Assembly: GCA_026702755.1 (NCBI GenBank)
Contig: JAPPBX010000121.1
Location: 1 to 36,972 of the forward strand
Source: Candidatus Poribacteria bacterium
GTDB lineage: Bacteria; Poribacteria; WGA-4E; WGA-3G
Direction of reading: 5' to 3'
DNA: 36,972 bases
Position 1 is the first letter of the stretch; each line of letters opens with the position of its first letter. Made by a program: the position numbers and the translations under genes. The notes beneath the pieces are model-generated. The model was given only the letters and a program-made list of their open reading frames with translations. It did no database searches and was not told where the DNA came from. Below are positions 1 to 6,672 of this stretch, piece after piece.

Positions 1-33
1 CATGGAGACAAATGGACGGCATTCCATAGAAAG

Positions 34-390
34 CTAACGACATCGCCAGTCGTCTTCCTTCCACAACGTTCTATACTCAGTCTCACTTCTGTTAAGTCGC
101 CTATTCTCCATACCGTGCGGAGTATGTTCCAGAGAGATTCCACCACCCCAGGCTCGTGTGGGTTGATATGTTTTTGGTGGGTGATTAACAGTCGCTGTCC
201 AGATTTTTTCGCCCTCTTCAGAATAGACGATGTTCGCACTTTCTCCTGCACAGACATAATGGATCGTTAGCGGACGTATCCATTTAACGTTACGGGTAGC
301 CTCCGCTGGTTTCAACAGAATAAGAAGAGATGCTGTAAACCCGAAAACAAAAGCGAGGCAGATTAAACTTCCAAACCATTTTTTTACCAT
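34..390 (-). CDS. Small secreted protein, unknown function (118 aa)
   Basis: Not recognised. The N-terminus is basic (MVKK) followed by a hydrophobic segment (about residues 7-26) and a possible signal-peptidase site near AEA at 29-31, so the product is probably exported or anchored. The mature part is small and polar, with Cys47 and Cys117 that could form a disulfide. An AAGGAG-type ribosome site about 7 nt upstream of the ATG (positions 398-403) supports the start. It is the last gene in a run of minus-strand envelope genes led by the sigma factor ending at 5643, but a 214-bp gap with a perfect palindrome at 513-530 separates it from the lipoprotein upstream, so it probably has its own promoter. 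Confidence 0.6.
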   Translation of the reverse strand: MVKKWFGSLICLAFVFGFTASLLILLKPAEATRNVKWIRPLTIHYVCAGESANIVYSEEGEKIWTATVNHPPKTYQPTRAWGGGISLEHTPHGMENRRLNRSETEYRTLWKEDDWRCR

Positions 391-512
391 GATTAAATCT
401 CCTTATAGAAATGAGAAAGCAATAGATAAAGGGGTGCTTCTGCCTATCCCATCAACAAACCTTTACCCTTTAACTTTTTGCTTTCCGTTTAACTGAAATT
501 GGGATAGATGTT

Positions 513-530
513 AGGTGAACAGATTCACCT
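513..530. repeat. Perfect 18-bp palindrome (operator or hairpin candidate)
   Basis: AGGTGAA and TTCACCT are separated by CAGA. The palindrome lies about 120 bp upstream of the small secreted protein gene and 75 bp past the stop of the lipoprotein gene. A dyad this short and perfect, with no U-run after it, fits a dimeric regulator site better than a terminator. No regulator gene is adjacent. Confidence 0.35.
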
Positions 531-604
531 TTAGATCCGTTATGAAGCCAGTGTGTACTCTCAAATGTAAAACCTGAATAAGAAAGTTTCTTGTGGGACA
601 TTTC

Positions 605-1495
605 TCACTCGTCCTCCTCTTCTTCTTTAGGTGGCACGATATCATCTGTCTTTACATCCTTAAATGGGATTCCATTGGCTTTCGCTTTCCGAAATCTTTC
701 AAGGAGCCGCGGTGCTATTTCATCGTCCGGATGGAGATGGACTATTGCTTCAAGGTAGGTGAGGTAATCTTCTTCAGTGATAGGGAGACCCAATGCGTCC
801 TTTCGATGAAATTCCGCCATGATACGCGTCTGCGGAGTGTCGCCATGCTCTTCAATGAGCCGTTCAAGTTCAAGTTGCGCCCATAACTCTGGGTCTTGCT
901 CCCGCAGTTCCTCATAAGTAGGCTCCGCCGCGTCTTTCCGAGCGTTTTCGAGCGTACGTCGATTGTTTTCAGTGGGAAAAAGATGATAGAGTGCCTCAAG
1001 ATAGGCAATACGTTCCCCAGGTTTCAGCGTGAACCAAGGGATTTCCATCGTTGATGCTATCGCATCTTTTAATTGCCGATTTGCGACAGTGTGAACCTGC
1101 GGAATGTCTCCAAACTGTTTGATGAGTTGGGCACGGTAGTATTCGGCGCGTAAAACCGGATCTTCCGTATGGAACCAGTGGTCTGGAATTGCGAGTTTCC
1201 GCTTGCTGAGTAGAAAACGAGCGTATGCGGCGCGTAGAGCAGGGTCTTCTGTCTTCTCCCAATCTCGCGGAACACGCTTTTTCCGAGCGTTAAGTTCTGC
1301 ATAGATAGATTCAAGACGTAAAATGAGGGCATCCAATTCTCCTGTCCTATCGGTAGTTAGACTTGATGTATCTGTTGGGTCTAAGGGGTTAGTCGTTTCG
1401 GTTTCTACATCTTCTCCGCCTCCACAAGCGAGGAAGCAGAGAACGAAAAGACAGATGAGATAACAGAACAGCGGTAAAATACGCGGCTTTTTCAT
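605..1495 (-). CDS. Lipoprotein with two ~80-residue repeat modules
   Basis: The N-terminus is a lipoprotein signal: basic MKKPR, a hydrophobic core, and a lipobox FLAC with lipidated Cys24, followed by GGGED. After a polar linker there are two related modules. The first begins near WFHTEDPVLRAEYY, continues through KQFGD and ends YLEALYHLFP. The second runs from EEHGDTPQ to YLEAIVHLHPDDE. The same module occurs once in the next upstream protein (1492-2148). The C-terminus is very acidic (EEEEDE). The helical, Leu/Ala/Glu-rich repeats resemble helical repeat scaffolds, but I cannot assign a named family. The start codon overlaps the stop of the upstream gene as ATGA, so the two are translationally coupled. 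Confidence 0.75.
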   Translation of the reverse strand: MKKPRILPLFCYLICLFVLCFLACGGGEDVETETTNPLDPTDTSSLTTDRTGELDALILRLESIYAELNARKKRVPRDWEKTEDPALRAAYARFLLSKRKLAIPDHWFHTEDPVLRAEYYRAQLIKQFGDIPQVHTVANRQLKDAIASTMEIPWFTLKPGERIAYLEALYHLFPTENNRRTLENARKDAAEPTYEELREQDPELWAQLELERLIEEHGDTPQTRIMAEFHRKDALGLPITEEDYLTYLEAIVHLHPDDEIAPRLLERFRKAKANGIPFKDVKTDDIVPPKEEEEDE

Positions 1496-2148
1496 TCTGG
1501 GTCTCCTTCAGATACCATTTTGACTTCCACACCTTTCGCTCTTAGTTCGCGATGGTGGTTGAGCGTGTTCAGCGTCCTTTCTCTCGGAAAGAGATGATAG
1601 AGTGCCTCAAGATAAGTAATGAGTTCGTCATGTGTTGGCGTTATCCCCATCGCCTCATTTAGTTCCCAATCTGAGACAGTGCGAACCTCTGGGGTATCCC
1701 CAAACTGCTTGAGCATCTGAGCACCGTAGTATTCAGCACGCAAGACAGGGTCTTCTGTCTTGTACCAATCTTTGGGAGGATATGTATCAGCAGCGTCGGC
1801 AACTTCTGTCTTTTGCTTAGTTTGTTTCCACGGATCATTCTTTGGCGGTGGTGTCTCAAACGTGCTATCGTCTCGCCAGTCATACTTTTTCTCCTTTGTG
1901 GCGGGCACTGCTGCGTGTTCGTGAGAACCGTGATTATGGGGATGGTCATGACTGTGATCGTGAGTTATGGGAGCCTCTTTTGTAGTTGTATCTGTCTGTA
2001 GCGGACGTTGTTTGGGTGTGGGCTGCGTCGTCTTATAGATATGAACCGGTTCCGTCGGTGTCCTGCCACGCAAGAAAATGTGTGTGCCGATACCGAAGAC
2101 TATAAGTCCTGCGAGTGCGAAAAACCATATCTTTTTGAAAAAATTCAT
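1492..2148 (-). CDS. Membrane-anchored protein with His-rich run and shared repeat module
   Basis: One N-terminal transmembrane segment (about residues 7-26, after MNFFKK) places the rest outside the membrane. A linker contains eight histidines between residues 63 and 78 in a (H-x)n pattern, typical of Zn/Ni/Cu-binding loops. The C-terminal part has one copy of the module found twice in the downstream lipoprotein: WYKTEDPVLRAEYY, KQFGDTPEV, then YLEALYHLFP. Similarity is visible in the DNA as well (around 981-1003 and 1591-1613), so the duplication is fairly recent. It is coupled to the next gene by an ATGA overlap and follows the 263-aa lipoprotein after 39 bp. Function unknown; metal binding is an inference from composition. 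Confidence 0.75.
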   Translation of the reverse strand: MNFFKKIWFFALAGLIVFGIGTHIFLRGRTPTEPVHIYKTTQPTPKQRPLQTDTTTKEAPITHDHSHDHPHNHGSHEHAAVPATKEKKYDWRDDSTFETPPPKNDPWKQTKQKTEVADAADTYPPKDWYKTEDPVLRAEYYGAQMLKQFGDTPEVRTVSDWELNEAMGITPTHDELITYLEALYHLFPRERTLNTLNHHRELRAKGVEVKMVSEGDPE

Positions 2149-2187
2149 GTGTTCACCTCTCAGTGTGGGAGTTTCCGATTCAATCTC

Positions 2188-2979
2188 CTACTTATTGGAG
2201 TTCACCCAGAACAGGAAATGATTCGTGGTTAAAGGATCAACAAAAGTATTCAAGATGAATCCAAACGTTCTCGGTTCTTCAATAGCGAGCCATAAGAACC
2301 CATCGTCTTGGCCATATTTATGAAAGCGTTCTTGGACTTCCTTCCTCGCTGCTTCGGAACGTTCCTTCGCTAAATTTTGATAAGCATCCTCAAATGCGTC
2401 GAATTCTTTTCGATTCCCCCTAACCAAATCAATCACATTGTGGAAAATAGGACTGGTATACAAGCGATCAAATTTTTCTTCAAGGTGCTGGACCCGAAGT
2501 AACGTGGGTTCAGTTATTTCAAAGCTTTGGAAGAGTACAACGATTTGATAAAAGTGGGCTATCGTCTGATCATCAGGGCGATGTCTAAAGTGTTTCTTAA
2601 AAAGTGGAAGGAGAAGTGAATCAGCACTTGGAGGTGTTGTGTCAAGAAACTCGTTAAAAGTCTTAAAAGGTTTTGTTTTGAAGGATTTTGCTTGTTGTTC
2701 GGTGCGTTTCACATACGCTAAATAAAGTGCTGAGTTTGCAAGCTCCCTAAGTGTTTTGAAATCTTTATCTAAAAGTGAGCCGGGAAACTTGGCACGCAGC
2801 AGCGCGAACGTTTTCTTCTCTCCGTCTGCCACAGGTATGGAAGACTGTGAAGAAACGGATTCCACTTCTTCAGACGGTATAGAAGGGTTGTCGGACTTTT
2901 CCGCGCATCCGAAAAACAAAACCGTGCTAAGACACAGAAGTATAGCGAAGCATTTGAAAATGTAGGGTGTTTGGATCAT
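2188..2979 (-). CDS. Lipoprotein, unknown function (263 aa)
   Basis: A lipoprotein signal is clear: hydrophobic stretch from about residue 8 and lipobox LFFGC with Cys25, then AEKSDN and a Ser-rich linker. The mature domain (about 50-263) is predicted helical, rich in Phe, Lys and Glu, with a KHFRHRPDDQT segment reminiscent of the LHPDDE element in the neighbouring repeat proteins. No enzyme motif is visible. It sits 11 bp downstream of the 426-aa protein and 39 bp upstream of the His-rich protein, so it is likely part of one operon with them. Probably an outer-surface or periplasmic protein. Confidence 0.7.
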   Translation of the reverse strand: MIQTPYIFKCFAILLCLSTVLFFGCAEKSDNPSIPSEEVESVSSQSSIPVADGEKKTFALLRAKFPGSLLDKDFKTLRELANSALYLAYVKRTEQQAKSFKTKPFKTFNEFLDTTPPSADSLLLPLFKKHFRHRPDDQTIAHFYQIVVLFQSFEITEPTLLRVQHLEEKFDRLYTSPIFHNVIDLVRGNRKEFDAFEDAYQNLAKERSEAARKEVQERFHKYGQDDGFLWLAIEEPRTFGFILNTFVDPLTTNHFLFWVNSNK

Positions 2980-2990
2980 AAGAATTTCCT

Positions 2991-4271
2991 CTAATCTTGT
3001 TGCATTGAGTCTTTACGTTGACGCGTTTTTCTAATCTGTTCGGCAATTTCTGGATCTGATTCTTTGAGTCTGCGGAGTCCCTCTTCGGGTCCATAGCGAT
3101 TGAGGGTTTCTATAGCACGTGCCAAGCGTTGGGGTTGAAACTGTTTGTGAAGTGCTGCTTCCATGCGTTCTTCGGTTGGCAGTTCAGGCATATCCGGTAT
3201 AAACTGCTTTTCGAGTTCTGCATCACCTGTTATATGAATTAGGAGCTTTTCGAGTTCTGCGGGTTCTAACGTCTTGTTACTGTCCGATGCCGGTTGTAAA
3301 TGCGCACTCGCTTCGGGGTGAGTGTGTGTCATTTGTGCGGTTTCGTCTTGGATGTGTGAGGATCCAACTGACACGGAATATTCCTCCGCAGTAGAGGAGA
3401 GCTGCCGAGTTGTATCTTCTTGCGGGAAGAAGGTGCCCGTCCACCCTTTTGCCCTGAGTGCGGGTTCCATCCAAGGTGGAGGTGTCCATCCTTCTGGCGG
3501 CATCCATCCATCTGGGGGTAGCGTCAATCTTTCTATTAAAACTTCGCGCGAGATAGGCGGTGGTGCCTCAGCGAGGTGTTCTCCGTTTTCATCAATATAG
3601 ATGACTTCATACCCTTGGGGTTCAATGCCCTTATGTAGGAGGTCGAACTCTTGCGTCTTATCAAGGGACTCGCCAAAGAACATAGCACCCGTTTCTTGCA
3701 CTCTTTTAACATAGACGCGTCCAGGCTTAGCAGGGAGAAAGATTTCCATGTCGGGTCCTGTAAAAAGGCCTCCGTTCACATCCGGATCGATCTGTTTTGC
3801 GGCACGGAGTTGATCATACTCCCAAATCTTTCTTTCAATATACGCGGCTTTAAACGTCTCCCAATCGGTAGTAGGCGGGATTCCGAAAACATCGGATGTC
3901 CACATTTCGGGTTGGGTTTCAAGTTGAACCAATGCGTTGCGCGCTACCATATATCCAGAATAATCGTTGTAATCTTCTATTACAATACCTTTGTCAAGGA
4001 GCATTTCAAGCCACTCAACTTGAGGGTACTTCTCATCCACCACGGAATTACCCGCCATGTCTTCAAACGATTTAAGGAGTGCTTCAACGGTTTGAGGACC
4101 ATCGTGTTTCTTAGATGGAAGGTGTCGAGAAAAAGATGCCCTCAGTTTTGGCGATACCACATTGGAATTATTTTCAAACTGCGGTTGCCTGTGCGTCCGG
4201 ATAACAAAACAGGTAACAAGTCCAATAATCACCGAAAGGACGAACATGTAGATAACAGTTCTGCGTATCAT
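2991..4271 (-). CDS. Membrane-anchored extracytoplasmic protein (426 aa)
   Basis: One N-terminal transmembrane helix (about residues 7-24, after MIRR) is followed by a long hydrophilic extracytoplasmic part. Features seen are a Trp/Pro-rich repeat near residues 250-275 (DGWMPPEGWTPPPW), a His/Thr/Glu-rich stretch, and a charged C-terminal helical region ending in DPEIAEQI, which echoes the DPELWAQ element of the lipoprotein at 605-1495. No catalytic motif is recognisable. AAAGGA about 8 nt upstream supports the ATG. It is the first gene of the likely operon 4271 to 605. Function unknown. Confidence 0.7.
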   Translation of the reverse strand: MIRRTVIYMFVLSVIIGLVTCFVIRTHRQPQFENNSNVVSPKLRASFSRHLPSKKHDGPQTVEALLKSFEDMAGNSVVDEKYPQVEWLEMLLDKGIVIEDYNDYSGYMVARNALVQLETQPEMWTSDVFGIPPTTDWETFKAAYIERKIWEYDQLRAAKQIDPDVNGGLFTGPDMEIFLPAKPGRVYVKRVQETGAMFFGESLDKTQEFDLLHKGIEPQGYEVIYIDENGEHLAEAPPPISREVLIERLTLPPDGWMPPEGWTPPPWMEPALRAKGWTGTFFPQEDTTRQLSSTAEEYSVSVGSSHIQDETAQMTHTHPEASAHLQPASDSNKTLEPAELEKLLIHITGDAELEKQFIPDMPELPTEERMEAALHKQFQPQRLARAIETLNRYGPEEGLRRLKESDPEIAEQIRKTRQRKDSMQQD

Positions 4272-4290
4272 CAGAGAAATCCTTTTTGAA

Positions 4291-4313
4291 AGGGTAGATT
4301 TGAAACCTACCCT
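4291..4313 (-). terminator. Short hairpin between surface-protein genes
   Basis: AGGGTAG pairs with CTACCCT around a GTTTCAAAT-type loop. Read on the minus strand it follows the stop of the gene at 4332-4706 and is followed by TTTC, so it may act as a weak terminator or attenuator before the 426-aa gene. Its centre (GGTTTCAAA) matches the palindrome family seen at 9461, 10524 and 25436. Confidence 0.35.
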
Positions 4314-4331
4314 CTCGTAACTTTAGCGGTT

Positions 4332-4706
4332 TCAACGGGTAAAGCTATTCATAGAACCTTGGGCACTTACGTACTTCATATCCCACGGGTTACAGGATGT
4401 GCGAACTTTGAGCTCACCGGTACTACAAGTACCATTTACGTAGACTTCAGCCCAAATAGTACCCGCATCCCGGACAGCTGGTTCCGAATTGACCTGAACC
4501 TTCACGCTACCTCTCCCTTCATAATACCCTGCCGAGGCAAAGGCACCAACTCTAACATCTGTGGCAGCAACCAATTCATAGTCTCCCTCATGCTCCCATG
4601 CATAAACATAAACATCATGCAAATAAAAAGCTGTCGCGATGCTAATTCCGAAAATCATGGCGAACAGGCACACGACAACGACCACTTTGTATGAAAGTAA
4701 TTTCAT
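4332..4706 (-). CDS. Small secreted protein, unknown function (124 aa)
   Basis: The N-terminus (MKLLSYK plus a hydrophobic stretch to about residue 27) is a signal peptide or anchor. The mature part is rich in Val, Gly, Ser and aromatic residues with alternating patterning (for example GSVKVQV, IWAEVYV), suggesting a small beta-sandwich, with Cys93 and Cys105 placed for a disulfide. GAAGGAG lies about 7 nt upstream of the ATG. It lies between the structured RNA candidate (read in the opposite direction from about 4849) and the 426-aa gene. No family assigned. Confidence 0.65.
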   Translation of the reverse strand: MKLLSYKVVVVVCLFAMIFGISIATAFYLHDVYVYAWEHEGDYELVAATDVRVGAFASAGYYEGRGSVKVQVNSEPAVRDAGTIWAEVYVNGTCSTGELKVRTSCNPWDMKYVSAQGSMNSFTR

Positions 4707-4834
4707 CAGTTTTCTCCTTCATTTATGGGGATTGCTTTGGGAATAGGAAGGCAAACGGTAAGGTGTTGCGTTCTTGGCAATCCCTTGTTATATAAGGTGC
4801 TAACCTAAAAATTTCACAAAACAAGGCGTTTTAT

Positions 4835-4842
4835 GCTACAAT
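4835..4842 (+). promoter_or_regulatory. Extended -10 promoter box for RNA candidate 1
   Basis: TGCTACAAT (4834-4842 with its leading T) is an extended -10 element. The same TGCTACAAT stands 11-12 nt before an identical TGTCATA in the second copy (6660-6668). No good -35 is seen, as is usual for extended -10 promoters. Predicted RNA start about 4849. Confidence 0.5.
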
Positions 4843-4848
4843 TAGGCT

Positions 4849-4988
4849 AACGCTGTCATAGACCAGTTATGGCAGGGTTCTCCGCGCCGACCGGTGTCAC
4901 TTCCACCCTCGGCGCACCTTTCAAAAAAAGAAGAGACTGCCACATACAAAACTATTTCGTCACATTATACGGAAAAAGACGAAAATAG
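4849..4988 (+). ncRNA. Structured RNA candidate, copy 1
   Basis: Unknown family. Seen in the sequence: hairpin TGTCATA/TATGGCA (4854-4860 with 4868-4874, 7-nt loop); a long-range pair GGCAG/CTGCC (4871-4875 with 4937-4941) that shares bases with the first hairpin, so the two exclude each other; an internal GC-rich stem (4884-4890 with 4909-4915) topped by GGTG/CACC; and a 3' stem (4952-4961 with 4978-4987). The copy at 6673-6816 has the same order of elements with different sequence in the internal stem. G-U pairs present on the plus strand become A-C mismatches on the minus strand, which favours plus-strand transcription. It reads towards the 3' end of the sigma gene, so an antisense or shared-terminator effect is possible. 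Confidence 0.45.
4946..4988 (-). terminator. Probable terminator of the sigma-factor gene
   Basis: On the minus strand, about 20 nt past the sigma stop codon, CTATTTTCGTC pairs with GACGAAATAG (one bulged base) and is followed by TTTTGTAT. This looks like an intrinsic terminator and would separate the sigma transcript from the surface-protein genes. The same stem may close the plus-strand RNA candidate. Confidence 0.5.
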
Positions 4989-5007
4989 CCAATAACTCTT
5001 TATTCGA

Positions 5008-5643
5008 TTACTCACCCCCTCCACTTAAGAAATAATAGATATCAGGATAACGCTTTTTTAACCACGTCTTAAATGCCACTAACGCCCGATGATATCGAGA
5101 CTTGGCAGTTCCTGTTCTGATGCCCAGTGTTTGCCTAATCTCCTCAAACGTCATATCGCTGTTGTGCCTTAATTGAAAGACTTCTAATTCTTTGGGACGC
5201 AGCGTGCACTCAAAACGGCGGCGGATCTCTGCAAGTTCGTTATCAAGAACGCCGTGTTCCGGTTGAAACGTCACGGGTGCGGAAAGCAATTCTGTGAGAG
5301 CCATTTGCCCCGATTCATCTTCTGGATCGGCATCCAATACGACCAGCACACCTTGCTTCTGTTTCTCCTTAATCCATTTTACGAGGACACGTGTTGCGAT
5401 TGTGGATAGCCACGCCCCAAAACGTTCCGGAGACTGAATCCCTTCTAAGTTTTGCAGTGCCTCAAGGAATGTTTCTTGAACGAGATCTTCTGCATCTTCA
5501 CGATTTCCGCTGATTCTCCTTTTGAAAAACGTGTGAAGGGGAGCCCTATATCGTTGAAAAAGGACATTCCCTGCGACTTCATCGCCTTCCTGATAGCGTT
5601 GCAAAAGTTGTACATCACTATATTTTTTATAATCGGTTAGCAT
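5008..5643 (-). CDS. ECF-type RNA polymerase sigma factor (211 aa)
   Basis: Sigma-70 family, extracytoplasmic-function type: only regions 2 and 4 are present. Region 2 spans about residues 20-95, with the core-binding DLVQETFLEAL motif (53-63) and a FGAWLSTIATR segment. Region 4 spans about 147-195, with a helix-turn-helix MTFEEIRQTLGIRTGTAKSRY that would read the -35 element. Length is normal for the class. AGGAAAGGG lies about 9 nt upstream of the ATG. No anti-sigma gene is adjacent, which is unusual for classical ECF pairs; control may be transcriptional or through a C-terminal tail. The downstream same-strand array of exported proteins is the natural regulon candidate, but this is inferred from position only. 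Confidence 0.92.
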   Translation of the reverse strand: MLTDYKKYSDVQLLQRYQEGDEVAGNVLFQRYRAPLHTFFKRRISGNREDAEDLVQETFLEALQNLEGIQSPERFGAWLSTIATRVLVKWIKEKQKQGVLVVLDADPEDESGQMALTELLSAPVTFQPEHGVLDNELAEIRRRFECTLRPKELEVFQLRHNSDMTFEEIRQTLGIRTGTAKSRYHRALVAFKTWLKKRYPDIYYFLSGGGE

Positions 5644-5666
5644 TTAACGCTACCCTTTCCTAATTA

Positions 5667-5695
5667 AGTGTAAAAATTGGGTAAAAAGGTTGCAA
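5667..5695 (-). promoter_or_regulatory. Sigma-70-like promoter of the ECF sigma gene
   Basis: On the minus strand, TTGCAA (5690-5695) and TACACT (5667-5672) are 17 bp apart and lie about 24 bp upstream of the start codon. This fits a housekeeping promoter rather than an autoregulated ECF promoter. Confidence 0.5.
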
Positions 5696-5780
5696 AAAAA
5701 TAATTCCGTCTTCCCAATTCGGTCATTAAGACTTACGCAGATTAGGGAAGTCACTTTGACCTGAAAATCCTTGAATCCTG

Positions 5781-5798
5781 CCCCCCTGATAAGGGGGG
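5781..5798. repeat. CCCCCCT-GATA-AGGGGGG hairpin repeat
   Basis: A perfect 7-bp stem with GATA loop followed by ATACAGGGGGG. A close relative (CCCCCT-GATA-AGGGGG, then ATTTAAGGGG) is at 12225-12240. It belongs to a dispersed intergenic hairpin family. It is 33 bp downstream of the stop of the gene at 5831, on its 3' side, and may help terminate it. Confidence 0.6.
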
Positions 5799-5830
5799 AT
5801 ACAGGGGGGTTATTCCGCTTCAGACAATCA

Positions 5831-6181
5831 TCAAATCACATGTCCATCTTTAATGATGCCCTTCTCCTCCAAAGCAGCAAGCGCATTCTCAGCAAAGCCG
5901 GACGGGATACGCAGTTTCCGGCTGAGATGCTTCGGATCCAGCAACCCACCATAAGAGAGGTGAAGCCAGACGAGAATCTCCTCGCGGGTTAAGTTCGCCT
6001 GCTTGGCGACAGGCACAAACTGCCACATCTTCTCGGTTGCGTCGAGTGTGTTGGTGATGATCTGGAGGTAAATCAAGACTTCTTCTTTGTTGAGGTCGTT
6101 TCGCACGGCTGCGCGGACGAAGGCAGGGATGTCAAGATCATACCGGAGTTGTATGATTTCTTTGGTAGGTAAAGCTGGCAT
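5831..6181 (-). CDS. Small winged-helix-like protein, unknown (116 aa)
   Basis: Not firmly recognised. The last ~45 residues (LSRKLRIPSGFAENALAALEEKGIIKDG) read like a winged-helix DNA-binding domain: recognition helix, then a turn and a KGIIKDGHVI wing. The rest is helical and Leu-rich. I chose ATG 6181 because AAAGGA lies upstream and the extra N-terminus of the longer form (from 6292) is encoded by a low-complexity direct repeat (CTCACTGCGAGG / CTCACTACGAGG) and an AACTGATAACC intergenic motif. The longer form does overlap the upstream micro-ORF as ATGA, so 6292 remains possible. It could be a small transcription regulator. Confidence 0.55.
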   Translation of the reverse strand: MPALPTKEIIQLRYDLDIPAFVRAAVRNDLNKEEVLIYLQIITNTLDATEKMWQFVPVAKQANLTREEILVWLHLSYGGLLDPKHLSRKLRIPSGFAENALAALEEKGIIKDGHVI

Positions 6182-6288
6182 AAAAAAATAAAATCCTTTG
6201 AATTGGTTATCAGTTGGTTCTCCTCGTAGTGAGAGTTTGCCTCGCAGTGAGAGTTGCCGGTTCAGATACGGCACAACTGGAGCTACAC

Positions 6289-6381
6289 TCATTTGAAAAG
6301 GGAAGTTATCTTCAAGAAAGCAAATGTAATGCAGATGATGACAGCGAGGGCGAGAGGTATCGGTTTAAACAAACTTCTCAT
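6289..6381 (-). CDS. Micro-ORF, 30-aa hydrophobic peptide
   Basis: Reading ATG at 6381 to TGA at 6289 gives a 30-residue peptide with a basic N-terminus (MRSLFK), one hydrophobic stretch of about 18 residues (IPLALAVIICITFAFL) and a basic end. AAAGGGG lies about 6 nt before the ATG. Its stop overlaps the alternative ATG at 6292 of the next gene (ATGA). It could be a single-span membrane peptide or a leader. Below the usual annotation size, so uncertain. Confidence 0.4.
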   Translation of the reverse strand: MRSLFKPIPLALAVIICITFAFLKITSLFK

Positions 6382-6465
6382 CGTCGGCCCCTTTCGGTTG
6401 TTCACCGAGCGTGTTTATCTCCTATCCGTGTTGGGACAAGTGACCGGTTGACACGGCGGTTGTAT

Positions 6466-6597
6466 TCAAGGGTGACAGGTTTCGGGGAACGGACGACAAG
6501 GATCATGCGCGGCACGTGTAAGGTACAGCGCGACGTTTAGTATCGTCACGAGGAAGAAAAGCGCGATGGGGACCCACCGCAAGAGGCGTGTTTTCAT
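6466..6597 (-). CDS. Micro-ORF, 43-aa membrane or secreted peptide
   Basis: ATG at 6597 to TGA at 6466 encodes a 43-residue peptide: MKTRLLRW, a hydrophobic core of about 17 residues (VPIALFFLVTILNVALY), then a polar tail with two cysteines (positions 34 and 41) and several prolines. AAAAGGAG lies about 8 nt upstream, a good ribosome site. It starts about 70 bp from the structured RNA copy 2 and faces away from it, the same arrangement as the secreted protein at 4706 and RNA copy 1. Function unknown. Confidence 0.45.
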   Translation of the reverse strand: MKTRLLRWVPIALFFLVTILNVALYLTRAAHDPCRPFPETCHP

Positions 6598-6659
6598 GTT
6601 AGGCACTCCTTTTTTAGGGGCTGGTCCCCATAAATAACACACAACGAAAACCCGTTATC

Positions 6660-6668
6660 TGCTACAAT
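6660..6668 (+). promoter_or_regulatory. Extended -10 promoter box for RNA candidate 2
   Basis: TGCTACAAT, identical to the box in front of copy 1 (4834-4842) and at nearly the same distance (12 versus 11 nt) from the shared TGTCATA. Predicted RNA start about 6673-6675. Confidence 0.5.
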
Positions 6669-6672
6669 AGAA

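Noticed and set aside
3651-4289. 212-aa plus-strand ORF
   Set aside because: It is a shadow of the 426-aa minus-strand gene, which has a membrane anchor, a ribosome site and operon context.
4849-4960. Minus-strand 5' leader riboswitch of the secreted protein gene
   Set aside because: Pairs that are G-U on the plus strand become A-C mismatches on the minus strand in both copies, and the extended -10 box also points to plus-strand transcription. Not fully excluded.
6214-6540. 108-aa plus-strand ORF
   Set aside because: It is antisense to the micro-ORFs, its composition is Arg/Gly/Thr-rich and random-looking, and it lacks a ribosome site.
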